Positions 8,557-16,592 of a DNA stretch of 64,000 nucleotides are shown piece after piece (the first letter of the stretch is position 1; each line of letters starts with the position of its first letter). Origin of the DNA: Corynebacterium humireducens NBRC 106098 = DSM 45392 (GTDB lineage: Bacteria; Actinomycetota; Actinomycetes; Mycobacteriales; Mycobacteriaceae); assembly GCF_000819445.1 (NCBI RefSeq), contig NZ_CP005286.1, positions 682,001 to 746,000 of the forward strand, written 5' to 3'. Below the pieces are notes generated by a model. The model saw only the letters and a list, made by a program, of their open reading frames with translations. It did not search any database and was not told where the DNA came from. A program made the translations under genes and the position numbers.

Positions 8557-9422
8557 GGTACCTGTCTCCGCTCCGATACCCTGGTGGCAAAGCCCGCCTG
8601 GCCCCCTATCTGGAGCGTCTTGTCGCGGCCCAGGACCGCCGACCGGCTCGGTACGCCGAACCCTTTGCTGGCGGCGCCGGAGCCGCGCTCAAGTTGCTGC
8701 GAGATGATGTCGTTGAGCATATCCACCTTAACGATCTCAACCCCGGCATCGCGGCTTTCTGGCGCTCCATCACCGAGCAGTCAGACGAGTTCTGTAGGCT
8801 GATCGAATCCACGGAACTGACGATCGAGCAGTGGCACATCCAGCGCGATCGTTACCTCCACCCCGATGATCACGCTGACCTGGAGCTCGGGTTCGCCACC
8901 TTCTTCCTCAACCGCACCAACAGGTCAGGAATCCTGGGGGCCCGTCCAATCGGAGGACTTAATCAAGAGGGAAAGTGGAAGCTCGACGCGCGCTTCAACC
9001 GCGAAGGTCTCATCACCCGCGTGGAGCTGATCGCAGCGATGCGTGATCGCATCCACATCACCCAGATGGAAGGTATCCACTTTCTAGAATCGGTTTCCCA
9101 TTACGGGGATGATCTTTTCGTCTACGCAGACCCTCCCTATCTCGTCCAGGGCGAAGGGCTCTATCTGCACGCATTCGATGAGAATGACCACCTCCAGCTG
9201 GCGCAGAATCTTGCGTCGTCAGCATGCCCCTGGATGCTCACCTACGATGACGACCCACGAATTACCGATGCCCTCTACGGTGACGGTCGCTGTGCACGCT
9301 TCCCTATCGCACACACGGCCCACAAGCAGCACGTGGGAAGTGAGGCCGTCATTTTCTCGCCGAACCTCATCATTCCCGACATGGAGCTCACTACGGGGCG
9401 TGTGGCCCAGTGGATCACCTAG
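8553..9422 (+). CDS. Dam-like DNA adenine N6-methyltransferase (D12 class)
   Basis: The 289-residue enzyme should transfer methyl groups from SAM to adenine N6 in DNA. It has the D12-class motifs in order: YPGGKARLAPYL at the N-terminus, the SAM-binding FAGGAGAALKLL, the LNDLNPGIAAFW segment, the FFLNRTNRSGI region and the catalytic DPPY (ADPPYLVQGEGL). I chose ATG 8553 because it overlaps the ParB-like stop (ATGA) and gives the normal N-terminus; the frame is open further upstream. It converges on the broken terminase, 14 nt away. GATC is the usual target of this class, but specificity cannot be read from the sequence. Confidence 0.9.
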   Translation: MRYLSPLRYPGGKARLAPYLERLVAAQDRRPARYAEPFAGGAGAALKLLRDDVVEHIHLNDLNPGIAAFWRSITEQSDEFCRLIESTELTIEQWHIQRDRYLHPDDHADLELGFATFFLNRTNRSGILGARPIGGLNQEGKWKLDARFNREGLITRVELIAAMRDRIHITQMEGIHFLESVSHYGDDLFVYADPPYLVQGEGLYLHAFDENDHLQLAQNLASSACPWMLTYDDDPRITDALYGDGRCARFPIAHTAHKQHVGSEAVIFSPNLIIPDMELTTGRVAQWIT

Positions 9423-9436
9423 CAGGCTGTCGTCCG

Positions 9437-9825
9437 TCATCCGATGGGTGAGGCCCAGAACGCGCCCAATCCGGTGGACGGCGTCGCAACCTGTCCTGGT
9501 GTGGCGATCTCGGACTGCGAGCCCACCAACTGCATGCAGCGCTCGAACCCGTTGACCAGGGCGTCCATCCGGTCGGGGGAATCCTGCCCGGGTAGCCATC
9601 GGGTGGCTTGCTCCTCGAGTTCCGGGTGGCTGCCCACCATCCGTAGACGGCCTGTAGCTGAGGCCTGCCGGGTACCGGCCGCGCGGGCAACCTTGTCGCC
9701 CTTCGCCCGCCACGGGTGGATCCGAAAGGGCGGATCCGTCTGGTCGGGCACTGCGATCCCGTCGACCTGACGAAGTGCGGCCAGGGGATCGGTGGGCCGG
9801 TCCTCCTGGGCGGCGTAGGTAATCG
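9437..9825 (-). pseudogene. Terminase large subunit, C-terminal fragment
   Basis: This minus-strand frame, cut at its 5' end by ISL3 copy A, encodes about 129 residues ending like phage terminase nuclease domains: MVGSHPELEEQATRW and then DSPDRMDALVNGF. It is the C-terminal remainder of the gene whose N-terminus is at 13487-13793. It has no start of its own. Directly joined to the middle fragment it would lack much of the RNase H-like nuclease region, including the expected N-proximal Asp, so sequence seems to have been lost at this junction. Confidence 0.82.
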
Positions 9826-11280
9826 GGCTCTTCACGATTTGGAGTGCGTAGCTGACCACGGGGTGGGGTTCGGGGTGGCACAACATGTAGAGGTCCTGGC
9901 CGGTACAAGATGAGAGTTGCGAAGCTTCCATCTGACCGAACCAGGACCCTACTGTGCAGCCTAGTGGCAACCTCGTCGCCGACACCATCTGCCGCACGGC
10001 AGAAATCGGCCTGACCATCACCGGAGCCGCTGACGCCGGCAACATCACCATCATCGACGCCACCCCGGTGGCCGTGGCCACCACCTGTCCCGAGTGCGGA
10101 CACCCCGGGACGAAACGTGATCACGTGGTCCGGACTCTGGTCGACCTGCCGGTGGTGGGGTTCCCCACCCGCCTGCATGTGCGCGTCCCCAGATTCCTGT
10201 GCACGATGGCGTCCTGTCCCCGCAAGATCTTCCAGGCTTCACTGGCCTGCGCGGATGACCGATCCAAGCTCACCCACCGCGTCACCCGCTGGGTCCTCCA
10301 GCGACTAGCGATTGACCGGATGAGCGTGGCTGCGACCGCCACAGCGCTGGGCGTCGGGTGGGAGCTGGTCAACCAGGTCGCACTGGATGCCTGCCGCCAG
10401 CTCGTCTACGACGATGCTTCCCACCTCGATGGAGTCCGGATCCTCGGTGTGGACGAACATGTCTGGAAGCACACCCGAAAGCCAGGCCAGCCGTCCAACC
10501 TGGTGACGATCCTGGTCGACCTCACCCCGCTGGTCGACGGACGTGGGCCGGCCCGACTACTGGATATCCGCCCAGGCCGCAGCGCAGACGTGCTGCGCAC
10601 GTGGCTGCAGGAACGCGACCCTGGCTTCCGGGAGCAGGTGCAGGTCGTGACCATGGACGGGTTCACCGGCTACGCCAGCGCTGTCGACCAGGTCCTCCCG
10701 GGCGCCACCAAGGTCATGGATCCCTTTCACGTGGTCCATCTGGCAGCTGACAAGCTCACCGGATGCCGGCAACGGCTCCAACGAGAGACCACCGGACGCC
10801 GGGGCCGCAAGGACGATCCGCTGTACAAGCACCGTCGCACGCTACTGACCAGGACGGACTACCTCACCGAGCGGCAGAAACAGCGACTGGACATGCTGTG
10901 GGCCACCGATGACGACTACGTGGCCCTGGAGGTGACGTGGATGTTCTATCAGGACGTGATCCAGGCGTACGGGCATCCGAAGAAGTCGGAGGGCAAGAAG
11001 TTGATGGACCGGATCATCAACACCCTGCGCAAAGGCTTGCCGAAAGGTCTGGAGGAGCTGGCTCAACTCGGGAGAACCCTGTGGCGTCGGCGGGAAGATG
11101 TCCTGGCGTACTTCGATATCGGGGCGTCCAACGGTCCGGTCGAGGCGATCAACGGACGGCTTGAGCATCTACGCGGGATTGCTCTGGGGTTCAGGAATCT
11201 CAACCACTACATCTTGCGGTCACTGATCCACTCCGGCCAGATACACAACCGGATCAACGCACTCTAAATCGTGAAGAGCC
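9826..11280 (+). mobile_element. ISL3-family insertion sequence, copy A (IS31831-like)
   Basis: A 1455-bp element with ends GGCTCTTCACGATTT in inverted orientation (9826 inward; complement ending at 11280). It encodes one transposase of 437 residues. Size, ends and transposase match the ISL3 group known from corynebacteria (IS31831/IS1207 type). The outer left flank is GGTAATCG and the right flank CGTATGGG, so this copy is not flanked by a matching target duplication; its right flank pairs with that of copy B. Confidence 0.92.
9954..11267 (+). CDS. ISL3-family transposase, copy A
   Basis: The 437-residue transposase has an N-terminal zinc-ribbon-like segment (CPECGHPGTKRDH, then a CTMASCPRK pair), an HTH region and a DDE catalytic domain: ILGVDEHVWKH, VVTMDGFTGYASAV and a C-terminal GPVEAINGRLEHLRG carrying the expected Glu. 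Length is normal for the family and no frameshift is seen. The start is GTG at 9954. The translated sequence is identical to copy B, which shows recent duplication. Confidence 0.93.
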   Translation: MQPSGNLVADTICRTAEIGLTITGAADAGNITIIDATPVAVATTCPECGHPGTKRDHVVRTLVDLPVVGFPTRLHVRVPRFLCTMASCPRKIFQASLACADDRSKLTHRVTRWVLQRLAIDRMSVAATATALGVGWELVNQVALDACRQLVYDDASHLDGVRILGVDEHVWKHTRKPGQPSNLVTILVDLTPLVDGRGPARLLDIRPGRSADVLRTWLQERDPGFREQVQVVTMDGFTGYASAVDQVLPGATKVMDPFHVVHLAADKLTGCRQRLQRETTGRRGRKDDPLYKHRRTLLTRTDYLTERQKQRLDMLWATDDDYVALEVTWMFYQDVIQAYGHPKKSEGKKLMDRIINTLRKGLPKGLEELAQLGRTLWRRREDVLAYFDIGASNGPVEAINGRLEHLRGIALGFRNLNHYILRSLIHSGQIHNRINAL

Positions 11281-11288
11281 CGTATGGG
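11281..11288 (+). repeat. 8-bp target duplication of ISL3 insertion (partner at 13487-13494)
   Basis: CGTATGGG directly follows copy A, and its reverse complement CCCATACG directly follows copy B at 13487-13494. Eight bases is the usual duplication for ISL3 elements. The two halves now sit on different copies in opposite orientation, which shows that the segment between them was inverted. Confidence 0.9.
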
Positions 11289-12031
11289 GTGTCATCCGTG
11301 CCCTCGTGCAAGACCCCGACCGCCGATGCGTCATCGCCTCCTACTCCGATTACCTCGCTCGCTCGACCGCCCGCCAAGCCCGCAACATCATCCGCGAACA
11401 CGGCCACGGCGCCACCGACCCCCTCACCGGCGCGTCCCTCCCCGACAAACTCGGACTGTCCCTCGCCGACGACAAGTCCGCGGCCGGCAACTGGAAACTC
11501 GCCGGCCACCGCGGCGGTCTCTACGCCGTCGGTGTCGGCGGATCACTGACAGGACAGCCCGCAGATGTGCTGGTCGTCGACGACCCTTTGAAGGGCATGG
11601 CCGAAGCCGACTCACAGGTCGAACGCGAGAAGGTCATCACCTGGTGGGAATCCGTCGCCCAGACCCGTCTTGCCCCGGGAGCCCCGGTGATCATCATCCA
11701 GACCCGCTGGCACGAAGCCGACCTCGTCGGTCACGTCCTCGCCCAGGACAAGCTTCGCGCGGAACCGCTGTGGAAGGTCGTGAACATTCCCGCCGTGGCC
11801 ACGCCCGGTGTCCCCGACGCCCTCAACCGGCCAGCCGGGGAAGCGATGGACTCTGCCCGCGGCCGCACCCCCGACGACTTCGCCCGGATCCGGCAGGATG
11901 TCGGCGAGCGAGTCTGGTCCGCCCTCTACCTCGGGCAGCCCACCCCCGCCGGCGGTGGCCTGTTCTCCCAGGTGGACTTCAACCGGCACCGCGCCCCCAC
12001 CACGGGCGGTACCCCAGCCGCACGGATTGTG
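11281..12031 (+). pseudogene. Terminase large subunit, inverted middle fragment
   Basis: This plus-strand frame of about 250 residues is the middle of the phage terminase: VWGVIRALVQDPDRR, then QPADVLVVDDPLKGMAEA (Walker B-like with the coupling motif downstream as VIIIQTRWHEADL) and PAGGGLFSQVDFNRH at the ATPase/nuclease boundary. It is in the opposite orientation to both other fragments and is bounded by the two ISL3 copies. Re-inverted, its first codons join the N-terminal fragment in frame through one copy of CGTATGGG. Confidence 0.9.
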
Positions 12032-13486
12032 GGCTCTTCACGATTTAGAGTGCGTTGATCCGGTTGTGTATCTGGCCGGAGTGGATCAGTGACCGCAAGA
12101 TGTAGTGGTTGAGATTCCTGAACCCCAGAGCAATCCCGCGTAGATGCTCAAGCCGTCCGTTGATCGCCTCGACCGGACCGTTGGACGCCCCGATATCGAA
12201 GTACGCCAGGACATCTTCCCGCCGACGCCACAGGGTTCTCCCGAGTTGAGCCAGCTCCTCCAGACCTTTCGGCAAGCCTTTGCGCAGGGTGTTGATGATC
12301 CGGTCCATCAACTTCTTGCCCTCCGACTTCTTCGGATGCCCGTACGCCTGGATCACGTCCTGATAGAACATCCACGTCACCTCCAGGGCCACGTAGTCGT
12401 CATCGGTGGCCCACAGCATGTCCAGTCGCTGTTTCTGCCGCTCGGTGAGGTAGTCCGTCCTGGTCAGTAGCGTGCGACGGTGCTTGTACAGCGGATCGTC
12501 CTTGCGGCCCCGGCGTCCGGTGGTCTCTCGTTGGAGCCGTTGCCGGCATCCGGTGAGCTTGTCAGCTGCCAGATGGACCACGTGAAAGGGATCCATGACC
12601 TTGGTGGCGCCCGGGAGGACCTGGTCGACAGCGCTGGCGTAGCCGGTGAACCCGTCCATGGTCACGACCTGCACCTGCTCCCGGAAGCCAGGGTCGCGTT
12701 CCTGCAGCCACGTGCGCAGCACGTCTGCGCTGCGGCCTGGGCGGATATCCAGTAGTCGGGCCGGCCCACGTCCGTCGACCAGCGGGGTGAGGTCGACCAG
12801 GATCGTCACCAGGTTGGACGGCTGGCCTGGCTTTCGGGTGTGCTTCCAGACATGTTCGTCCACACCGAGGATCCGGACTCCATCGAGGTGGGAAGCATCG
12901 TCGTAGACGAGCTGGCGGCAGGCATCCAGTGCGACCTGGTTGACCAGCTCCCACCCGACGCCCAGCGCTGTGGCGGTCGCAGCCACGCTCATCCGGTCAA
13001 TCGCTAGTCGCTGGAGGACCCAGCGGGTGACGCGGTGGGTGAGCTTGGATCGGTCATCCGCGCAGGCCAGTGAAGCCTGGAAGATCTTGCGGGGACAGGA
13101 CGCCATCGTGCACAGGAATCTGGGGACGCGCACATGCAGGCGGGTGGGGAACCCCACCACCGGCAGGTCGACCAGAGTCCGGACCACGTGATCACGTTTC
13201 GTCCCGGGGTGTCCGCACTCGGGACAGGTGGTGGCCACGGCCACCGGGGTGGCGTCGATGATGGTGATGTTGCCGGCGTCAGCGGCTCCGGTGATGGTCA
13301 GGCCGATTTCTGCCGTGCGGCAGATGGTGTCGGCGACGAGGTTGCCACTAGGCTGCACAGTAGGGTCCTGGTTCGGTCAGATGGAAGCTTCGCAACTCTC
13401 ATCTTGTACCGGCCAGGACCTCTACATGTTGTGCCACCCCGAACCCCACCCCGTGGTCAGCTACGCACTCCAAATCGTGAAGAGCC
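12032..13486 (-). mobile_element. ISL3-family insertion sequence, copy B (IS31831-like)
   Basis: A second 1455-bp copy in inverse orientation to copy A. It has the same ends (GGCTCTTCACGATTT with one G/A difference between left and right ends) and the same transposase. The right flank CCCATACG is the complement of copy A's right flank. The left flank GGATTGTG does not match copy A's left flank, so a simple two-copy inversion does not explain both junctions. Confidence 0.92.
12045..13358 (-). CDS. ISL3-family transposase, copy B
   Basis: The 437-residue product is identical to the transposase at 9954-11267, with the same zinc-ribbon, HTH and DDE regions and the same GTG start. Both copies look intact and could be active. 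Identity over the full length allows homologous recombination between the copies, flipping the 751-bp segment that lies between them. Confidence 0.93.
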   Translation of the reverse strand: MQPSGNLVADTICRTAEIGLTITGAADAGNITIIDATPVAVATTCPECGHPGTKRDHVVRTLVDLPVVGFPTRLHVRVPRFLCTMASCPRKIFQASLACADDRSKLTHRVTRWVLQRLAIDRMSVAATATALGVGWELVNQVALDACRQLVYDDASHLDGVRILGVDEHVWKHTRKPGQPSNLVTILVDLTPLVDGRGPARLLDIRPGRSADVLRTWLQERDPGFREQVQVVTMDGFTGYASAVDQVLPGATKVMDPFHVVHLAADKLTGCRQRLQRETTGRRGRKDDPLYKHRRTLLTRTDYLTERQKQRLDMLWATDDDYVALEVTWMFYQDVIQAYGHPKKSEGKKLMDRIINTLRKGLPKGLEELAQLGRTLWRRREDVLAYFDIGASNGPVEAINGRLEHLRGIALGFRNLNHYILRSLIHSGQIHNRINAL

Positions 13487-13793
13487 CCCATACGCCGACG
13501 CGGGTGGTCTTGCCTTCCTGTGGTGGGAAGCTGATCGCCAGGCGGGCGTCACGGGTGGTCAGGGCCCACTCGAGGGCCTGGTCGATGGTTTCCAGGGCGG
13601 GGGTCTGGACGGTGGTGGGGTCGATGGACTGGGCGAGGGCCCCGGCGGTGGGGTAGCGGTGGCCGACATCGATGCGGGTGGCTTCGCGGGCGAGGCGGTG
13701 CAGCAGGGCTGCTTTCTGTGCTTTGGTCCATCCGGCGGTTTCAGCGGCGACGACGTTGCGGAGGAGGTCATCAGGTGTGGTCATGCCAGCCAT
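13487..13793 (-). pseudogene. Terminase large subunit, N-terminal fragment
   Basis: The fragment encodes the first 101 residues of the DNA-packaging motor, starting MAGMTTPDDLLRNVVAAE (ATG 13793; a second ATG at 13784). The Walker A-like segment AISFPPQEGKTTRVGVWG ends exactly at the ISL3 insertion point. The rest of the protein is at 11281-12031 (inverted) and 9437-9825. No ribosome site of note precedes either ATG. Confidence 0.88.
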
Positions 13794-13815
13794 GCTGGTG
13801 GAGGCGGGTGACTGG

Positions 13816-14268
13816 TTAGAACGCGGTGGCGTAGATCGTGAGGATCGTGCTGAGGGCGGACAGGAACATCGCGTCGGCTTGTTCCTGGGTCAGGGTGGGG
13901 TCGGCGATGGTTTCCCCGAAGAAGTCGATGGCCTGGTCGATGGTGTCGATGTTGAATACGTGGCGGCAGAATCCGATTCCGATGTCGTGGCCGAGTCGGT
14001 TGTCGGGGTGGTCGTCGAGGGTGTCCTCTATAAGGGCTGCGGCGAGGTTGATGTTGGGTGGGTGCCCGTGGAGGTCTGCGATGAGGGGGCCGGCGACGGC
14101 CAGGGCGGCGAGGCCGACGTCGATGTTGGTGTTGCAGACGAGGGTGATCAGGTGTGCTGCGTGTTGTTCAGGGTGGGTGGTGAGGTCGGGGTTGGGCCAG
14201 ACGAGTTCGACCGCGATTCGTCCTGCGAGGTGACGAATCGCGGCCTGCCGCCGGTCGTGTTCCAGCAC
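13816..14268 (-). CDS. Phage hypothetical protein, upstream of terminase
   Basis: A 150-residue, mostly helical protein beginning MLEHDRRQAAIRHLAGRI and ending LSALSTILTIYATAF. I recognise no domain. It lies between the 84-residue protein and the terminase, the place often taken by a small terminase subunit or an HNH protein, but it shows neither a clear HTH nor HNH motif. The C-terminal third is hydrophobic but not long enough for a confident membrane segment. Confidence 0.6.
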   Translation of the reverse strand: MLEHDRRQAAIRHLAGRIAVELVWPNPDLTTHPEQHAAHLITLVCNTNIDVGLAALAVAGPLIADLHGHPPNINLAAALIEDTLDDHPDNRLGHDIGIGFCRHVFNIDTIDQAIDFFGETIADPTLTQEQADAMFLSALSTILTIYATAF

Positions 14269-14272
14269 GGTC

Positions 14273-14527
14273 CTAGGCGATTACAGCTCGCGGACGCTTC
14301 GTGTCCGGGTTGGCCGTTCTTGTCGGGAAGACCACGCTGAAGTAGGACGTCGCCGGGTAGTAGGTCTCCGTGTCGTCGACGACGATCTTGAGTGTGCCGT
14401 CCGTGTAGAGGGTCGCCATCTTGACAGCAACGGTCTGGCCGTCTTCGCGGGAGAAGTTGATGCGGATCGAGTCGTTCTTGACCTGGCGGCGAGTCGGGAA
14501 ACTGATAGATCGGTTGGTGTCACTCAT
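14273..14527 (-). CDS. Small phage hypothetical protein (84 residues)
   Basis: ATG 14527 is chosen because AAAGG lies 6 nt upstream; a longer frame reaches 14620 but lacks a site and crosses the terminator. The product (MSDTNRSISFPTRRQ at the start) is polar and beta-rich, with a basic C-terminus. It lies just downstream of a bidirectional terminator, so it probably has its own promoter in the AT-rich stretch 14540-14605. Function unknown. Confidence 0.6.
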   Translation of the reverse strand: MSDTNRSISFPTRRQVKNDSIRINFSREDGQTVAVKMATLYTDGTLKIVVDDTETYYPATSYFSVVFPTRTANPDTKRPRAVIA

Positions 14528-14605
14528 GAGGTGCCTTTCGGTTAGTAGTTGGATGTGCTCAATATTACCGAGATAGGCAAAAAAGTTTAGTATCCCTGGA
14601 AAAAG

Positions 14606-14637
14606 AAAACTCCCCATCAAAAAAGATGGGGAGTTTT
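14606..14637. terminator. Bidirectional intrinsic terminator
   Basis: A perfect 13-bp stem, AAAACTCCCCATC (14606-14618) against GATGGGGAGTTTT (14625-14637), encloses a 6-nt A loop. The T-run at each end is part of the stem, so it can work in both directions. It separates the HicA-like module from the terminase-side genes. Confidence 0.85.
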
Positions 14638-14665
14638 AGATTTGGTTTGCTGAGGAATGCGTCAT

Positions 14666-14992
14666 CTACGCGCAGAGTTCGCGTTTGCGGCTAGGTGAAT
14701 TAGACACCCATTCGTCGACCATTTCGATGTGAGGCGCAGCCGGGCTACCCTTGCTGGGCCTTTCCTCCAGCTTCTGGAAGCTGATGATCGTAATTCCAAG
14801 AAGATCTGCAAGGCCGAGGGTGAAGATCTGAGCACCGTTCCAGTCCTTTGCGTCAATGTCAAAGGTGAGCTGGGGGGCGGAGGGGTTTTCGACCAGGGAG
14901 GAGCCGGGAATATCATCCAGGAAGTCGTAGTGTGCTTCCCAGTTGTTGTCTTCCACTTCAGCGGTGATGATGCAAACGGTGTAGTTCCTCAT
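14666..14992 (-). CDS. Putative antitoxin partner of HicA-like protein
   Basis: The 108-residue product starts MRNYTVCIITAEVEDNNW at ATG 14992, 13 nt after the HicA-like stop; the longer frame to 15130 overlaps that gene and is less likely. The first half resembles the small alpha/beta domain of HicB-type antitoxins, followed by a hydrophobic helix (GLADLLGITIISFQKLEE). There is no clear DNA-binding tail. The gene order toxin then antitoxin is normal for HicAB. The family is inferred from context and rough shape only. Confidence 0.5.
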   Translation of the reverse strand: MRNYTVCIITAEVEDNNWEAHYDFLDDIPGSSLVENPSAPQLTFDIDAKDWNGAQIFTLGLADLLGITIISFQKLEERPSKGSPAAPHIEMVDEWVSNSPSRKRELCA

Positions 14993-15005
14993 GGCTTGCG
15001 TTATC

Positions 15006-15260
15006 CTAATTCGTCTTAAAATTATTGGGGATCTTTGCCCCAGCTTTTCGGAGATCTGAGATGGAGTTTTTGTCACTCCGGTGATCGGAAGGGGTCTTTG
15101 AGAAAACGACGGGATAAGCCACTTGGCCATTGTCGTTTTTCAAATCTGGCGGAGGGGTGAAGCGGGGGTGGCCCCTGCTAGTGAAGTCCTGCGTCCAGCC
15201 CTGCTTGTCCAGAATCTTCTTGAGTTTGCTGAGACGCCGGGGGAGTTTTTTGGATGCCAA
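15006..15260 (-). CDS. HicA-like mRNA interferase toxin
   Basis: An 84-residue protein read from TTG 15260, chosen because CAGGAGG lies at ideal spacing. It has the HicA pattern: LKKILDKQGWTQDF, then SRGHPRF with the conserved His of the RNA-cleaving fold, then TPSDHRSDKNSISDLRKAG, which closely follows the C-terminal helix of phage-borne HicA proteins. HicA toxins cleave mRNA in the cytoplasm and are held by HicB. The region is less GC-rich than its neighbours. Confidence 0.72.
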   Translation of the reverse strand: MASKKLPRRLSKLKKILDKQGWTQDFTSRGHPRFTPPPDLKNDNGQVAYPVVFSKTPSDHRSDKNSISDLRKAGAKIPNNFKTN

Positions 15261-15448
15261 GTAACCTCCTGCGACTCTTTGTTGCGTGTCTTGACTCTAG
15301 CGGAGCTTCCGCAAAGCCGATAGCCCGGGTCGTTCAGACCTTGGACACCGGTAGGCAAGTTTTCCCTGTTCAGCGAGGGTGAGTGTTTCGCTTTCAGTCC
15401 ACCCATACCCCAAGATGGGGGTAGTGGGGGGTTCGGGATTATCGGCCT

Positions 15449-15664
15449 TTACTCCTCTTCCGGGGTGTCGCGGAGTGGTAGATGCAGGATCTCGACGTCC
15501 TTGCCCTGGAGGTGGAGCTCCAGGGCGGCGAGGGCGGCGTGAGCGACGGCGTGGGTGTGTTCCAGGTGGCTGTTCAGGCGGAGGATCTCGGCCGCGAGGA
15601 GGCGGAGCGAGATGGTGGTGAACAGGGTCAGGGTGATGAGGCCGACGGTCAGGGTGGTGGTCAT
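15449..15664 (-). CDS. Small membrane-anchored phage protein
   Basis: ATG 15664 overlaps the previous stop as ATGA, so the 71-residue form is preferred over a longer frame from 15736. It has one N-terminal membrane helix (TVGLITLTLFTTISLRLLAAE) and a soluble His/Leu-rich tail ending DTPEEE. Function unknown. Confidence 0.55.
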   Translation of the reverse strand: MTTTLTVGLITLTLFTTISLRLLAAEILRLNSHLEHTHAVAHAALAALELHLQGKDVEILHLPLRDTPEEE

Positions 15665-15867
15665 GGTGCGAGGGCTTCCTGTAGTGCCTCTGCCAGGGTG
15701 GGGTGGGTGGTGTCGGGGCGGGCCCAGAACTTCCACCGTTTGCGGGGCCTGGTCTTGACGGTCACGGGGCGGCCGGTCTCGACGCTGAGGTACATGGCTA
15801 TCTGTCGGTCGAGGGCGGTGATACGTCGGTTGGGGGTGTAGTAGGTGATGGGCTGGGTGTCAGTCAT
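15661..15867 (-). CDS. Phage hypothetical protein (68 residues)
   Basis: A small basic protein beginning MTDTQPITYYTPNRRI with a Trp/Arg-rich centre (RPRKRWKFWARPD). It overlaps its neighbours by a few bases on both sides, which supports it as part of a compact early operon. No family recognised. Confidence 0.55.
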   Translation of the reverse strand: MTDTQPITYYTPNRRITALDRQIAMYLSVETGRPVTVKTRPRKRWKFWARPDTTHPTLAEALQEALAP

Positions 15868-16144
15868 GGTCGGGTCCGAGGGTTCCGGCGGTGATCTGCT
15901 GTCCCCAGGTCTTGAGTTGGTCTAGGCCGCCGTTGAGTCCTTCCTGGACCATGCGCATGGCGGTGCCGTAGGCGGGGTAGACGCTGCTGAGGAGGAGGGT
16001 GTTGGTGATGTCGGCGCGGGCGAAGGCCTGGATGAGGTGGTGGCTGAAGCTGCCGGGTTGGCGGGCGCCGGGTGCGGTGGGGTCGAAGTACCAGAGGACT
16101 TGCATGTAGGCGTCGTGGTCGCGGGGTGTGATGGTGGGGGTCAT
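15860..16144 (-). CDS. Phage hypothetical protein (94 residues)
   Basis: The product starts MTPTITPRDHDAYMQVLW and is helical, with no motif I recognise. It overlaps the next gene by 8 bases and lies 10 bases from the previous one, in the early operon between SSB and the toxin module. Confidence 0.55.
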   Translation of the reverse strand: MTPTITPRDHDAYMQVLWYFDPTAPGARQPGSFSHHLIQAFARADITNTLLLSSVYPAYGTAMRMVQEGLNGGLDQLKTWGQQITAGTLGPDHD

Positions 16145-16154
16145 GGTGGTCTTT

Positions 16155-16592
16155 CTAGAGGGTGAAGAGGGCGGGCTGGTCAGTGCTCTTGGTGGCCGGC
16201 GGTTGGGTGCGGGGTGGTCGGTGGGGTGGGGCGGGTTGGCGGTGCTCGAGGGGGACGGTGGGGCCGTCGGCCCAGGGGTCGTAGTGGGTGCAGCGGTAGC
16301 CGTTGCCGAGGTCGGTGGTGTGGGCGTGCTGGTGTTCAGTGGGGGTGAGTTCGACCTGGACGCGGTTGGTCATCAGCCAGTGGACGCGGGAGGGGGTGCC
16401 GTGCCAGTCGATGAGGCCGATGATGAGGGTGTCTTCGATCCAGACGTCGAGGAGTTGGCACCAGTGGGCTGGTGTGGTGTCCGGGGTGTTGTGGGGGCGG
16501 GCGAAGACGTGGCGGCCGGGGTAGCGGCCGAGTTGCCAGGCGTCGATGCTGGCGTGGTGGGTGGGGTCAGAAGGGTGGGGTGTCGGTGTCAT
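16155..16592 (-). CDS. Phage hypothetical protein (145 residues)
   Basis: A His/Thr/Pro-rich protein with a core from about residue 15 to 110 (WQLGRYPGRHVFARPH, WCQLLDVWIEDTLIIGLIDW) and a Pro-rich tail ending QPALFTL. The start overlaps the end of ssb by 26 bases. The C-terminal hydrophobic-acidic pattern is weak. No known family. Confidence 0.55.
   Translation of the reverse strand: MTPTPHPSDPTHHASIDAWQLGRYPGRHVFARPHNTPDTTPAHWCQLLDVWIEDTLIIGLIDWHGTPSRVHWLMTNRVQVELTPTEHQHAHTTDLGNGYRCTHYDPWADGPTVPLEHRQPAPPHRPPRTQPPATKSTDQPALFTL

Noticed and set aside
9818..12031. Left flanks of the IS copies as a second target duplication
   Set aside because: GGTAATCG and GGATTGTG match neither directly nor as complements beyond a short GATT core.
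9826..13486. The two ISL3 copies and middle piece as a composite transposon carrying cargo
   Set aside because: The enclosed 751 bp is a piece of the local terminase gene, and its right-hand flank duplication is split between copies, so this is a local inversion rather than a moving unit.
15261..15448. Hidden gene between the HicA-like gene and the 71-residue protein
   Set aside because: The open frames there cross stop-rich or promoter-like DNA and have no ribosome site; I see only a possible TAGAGT -10 for the toxin operon and a weak hairpin near 15405-15425.
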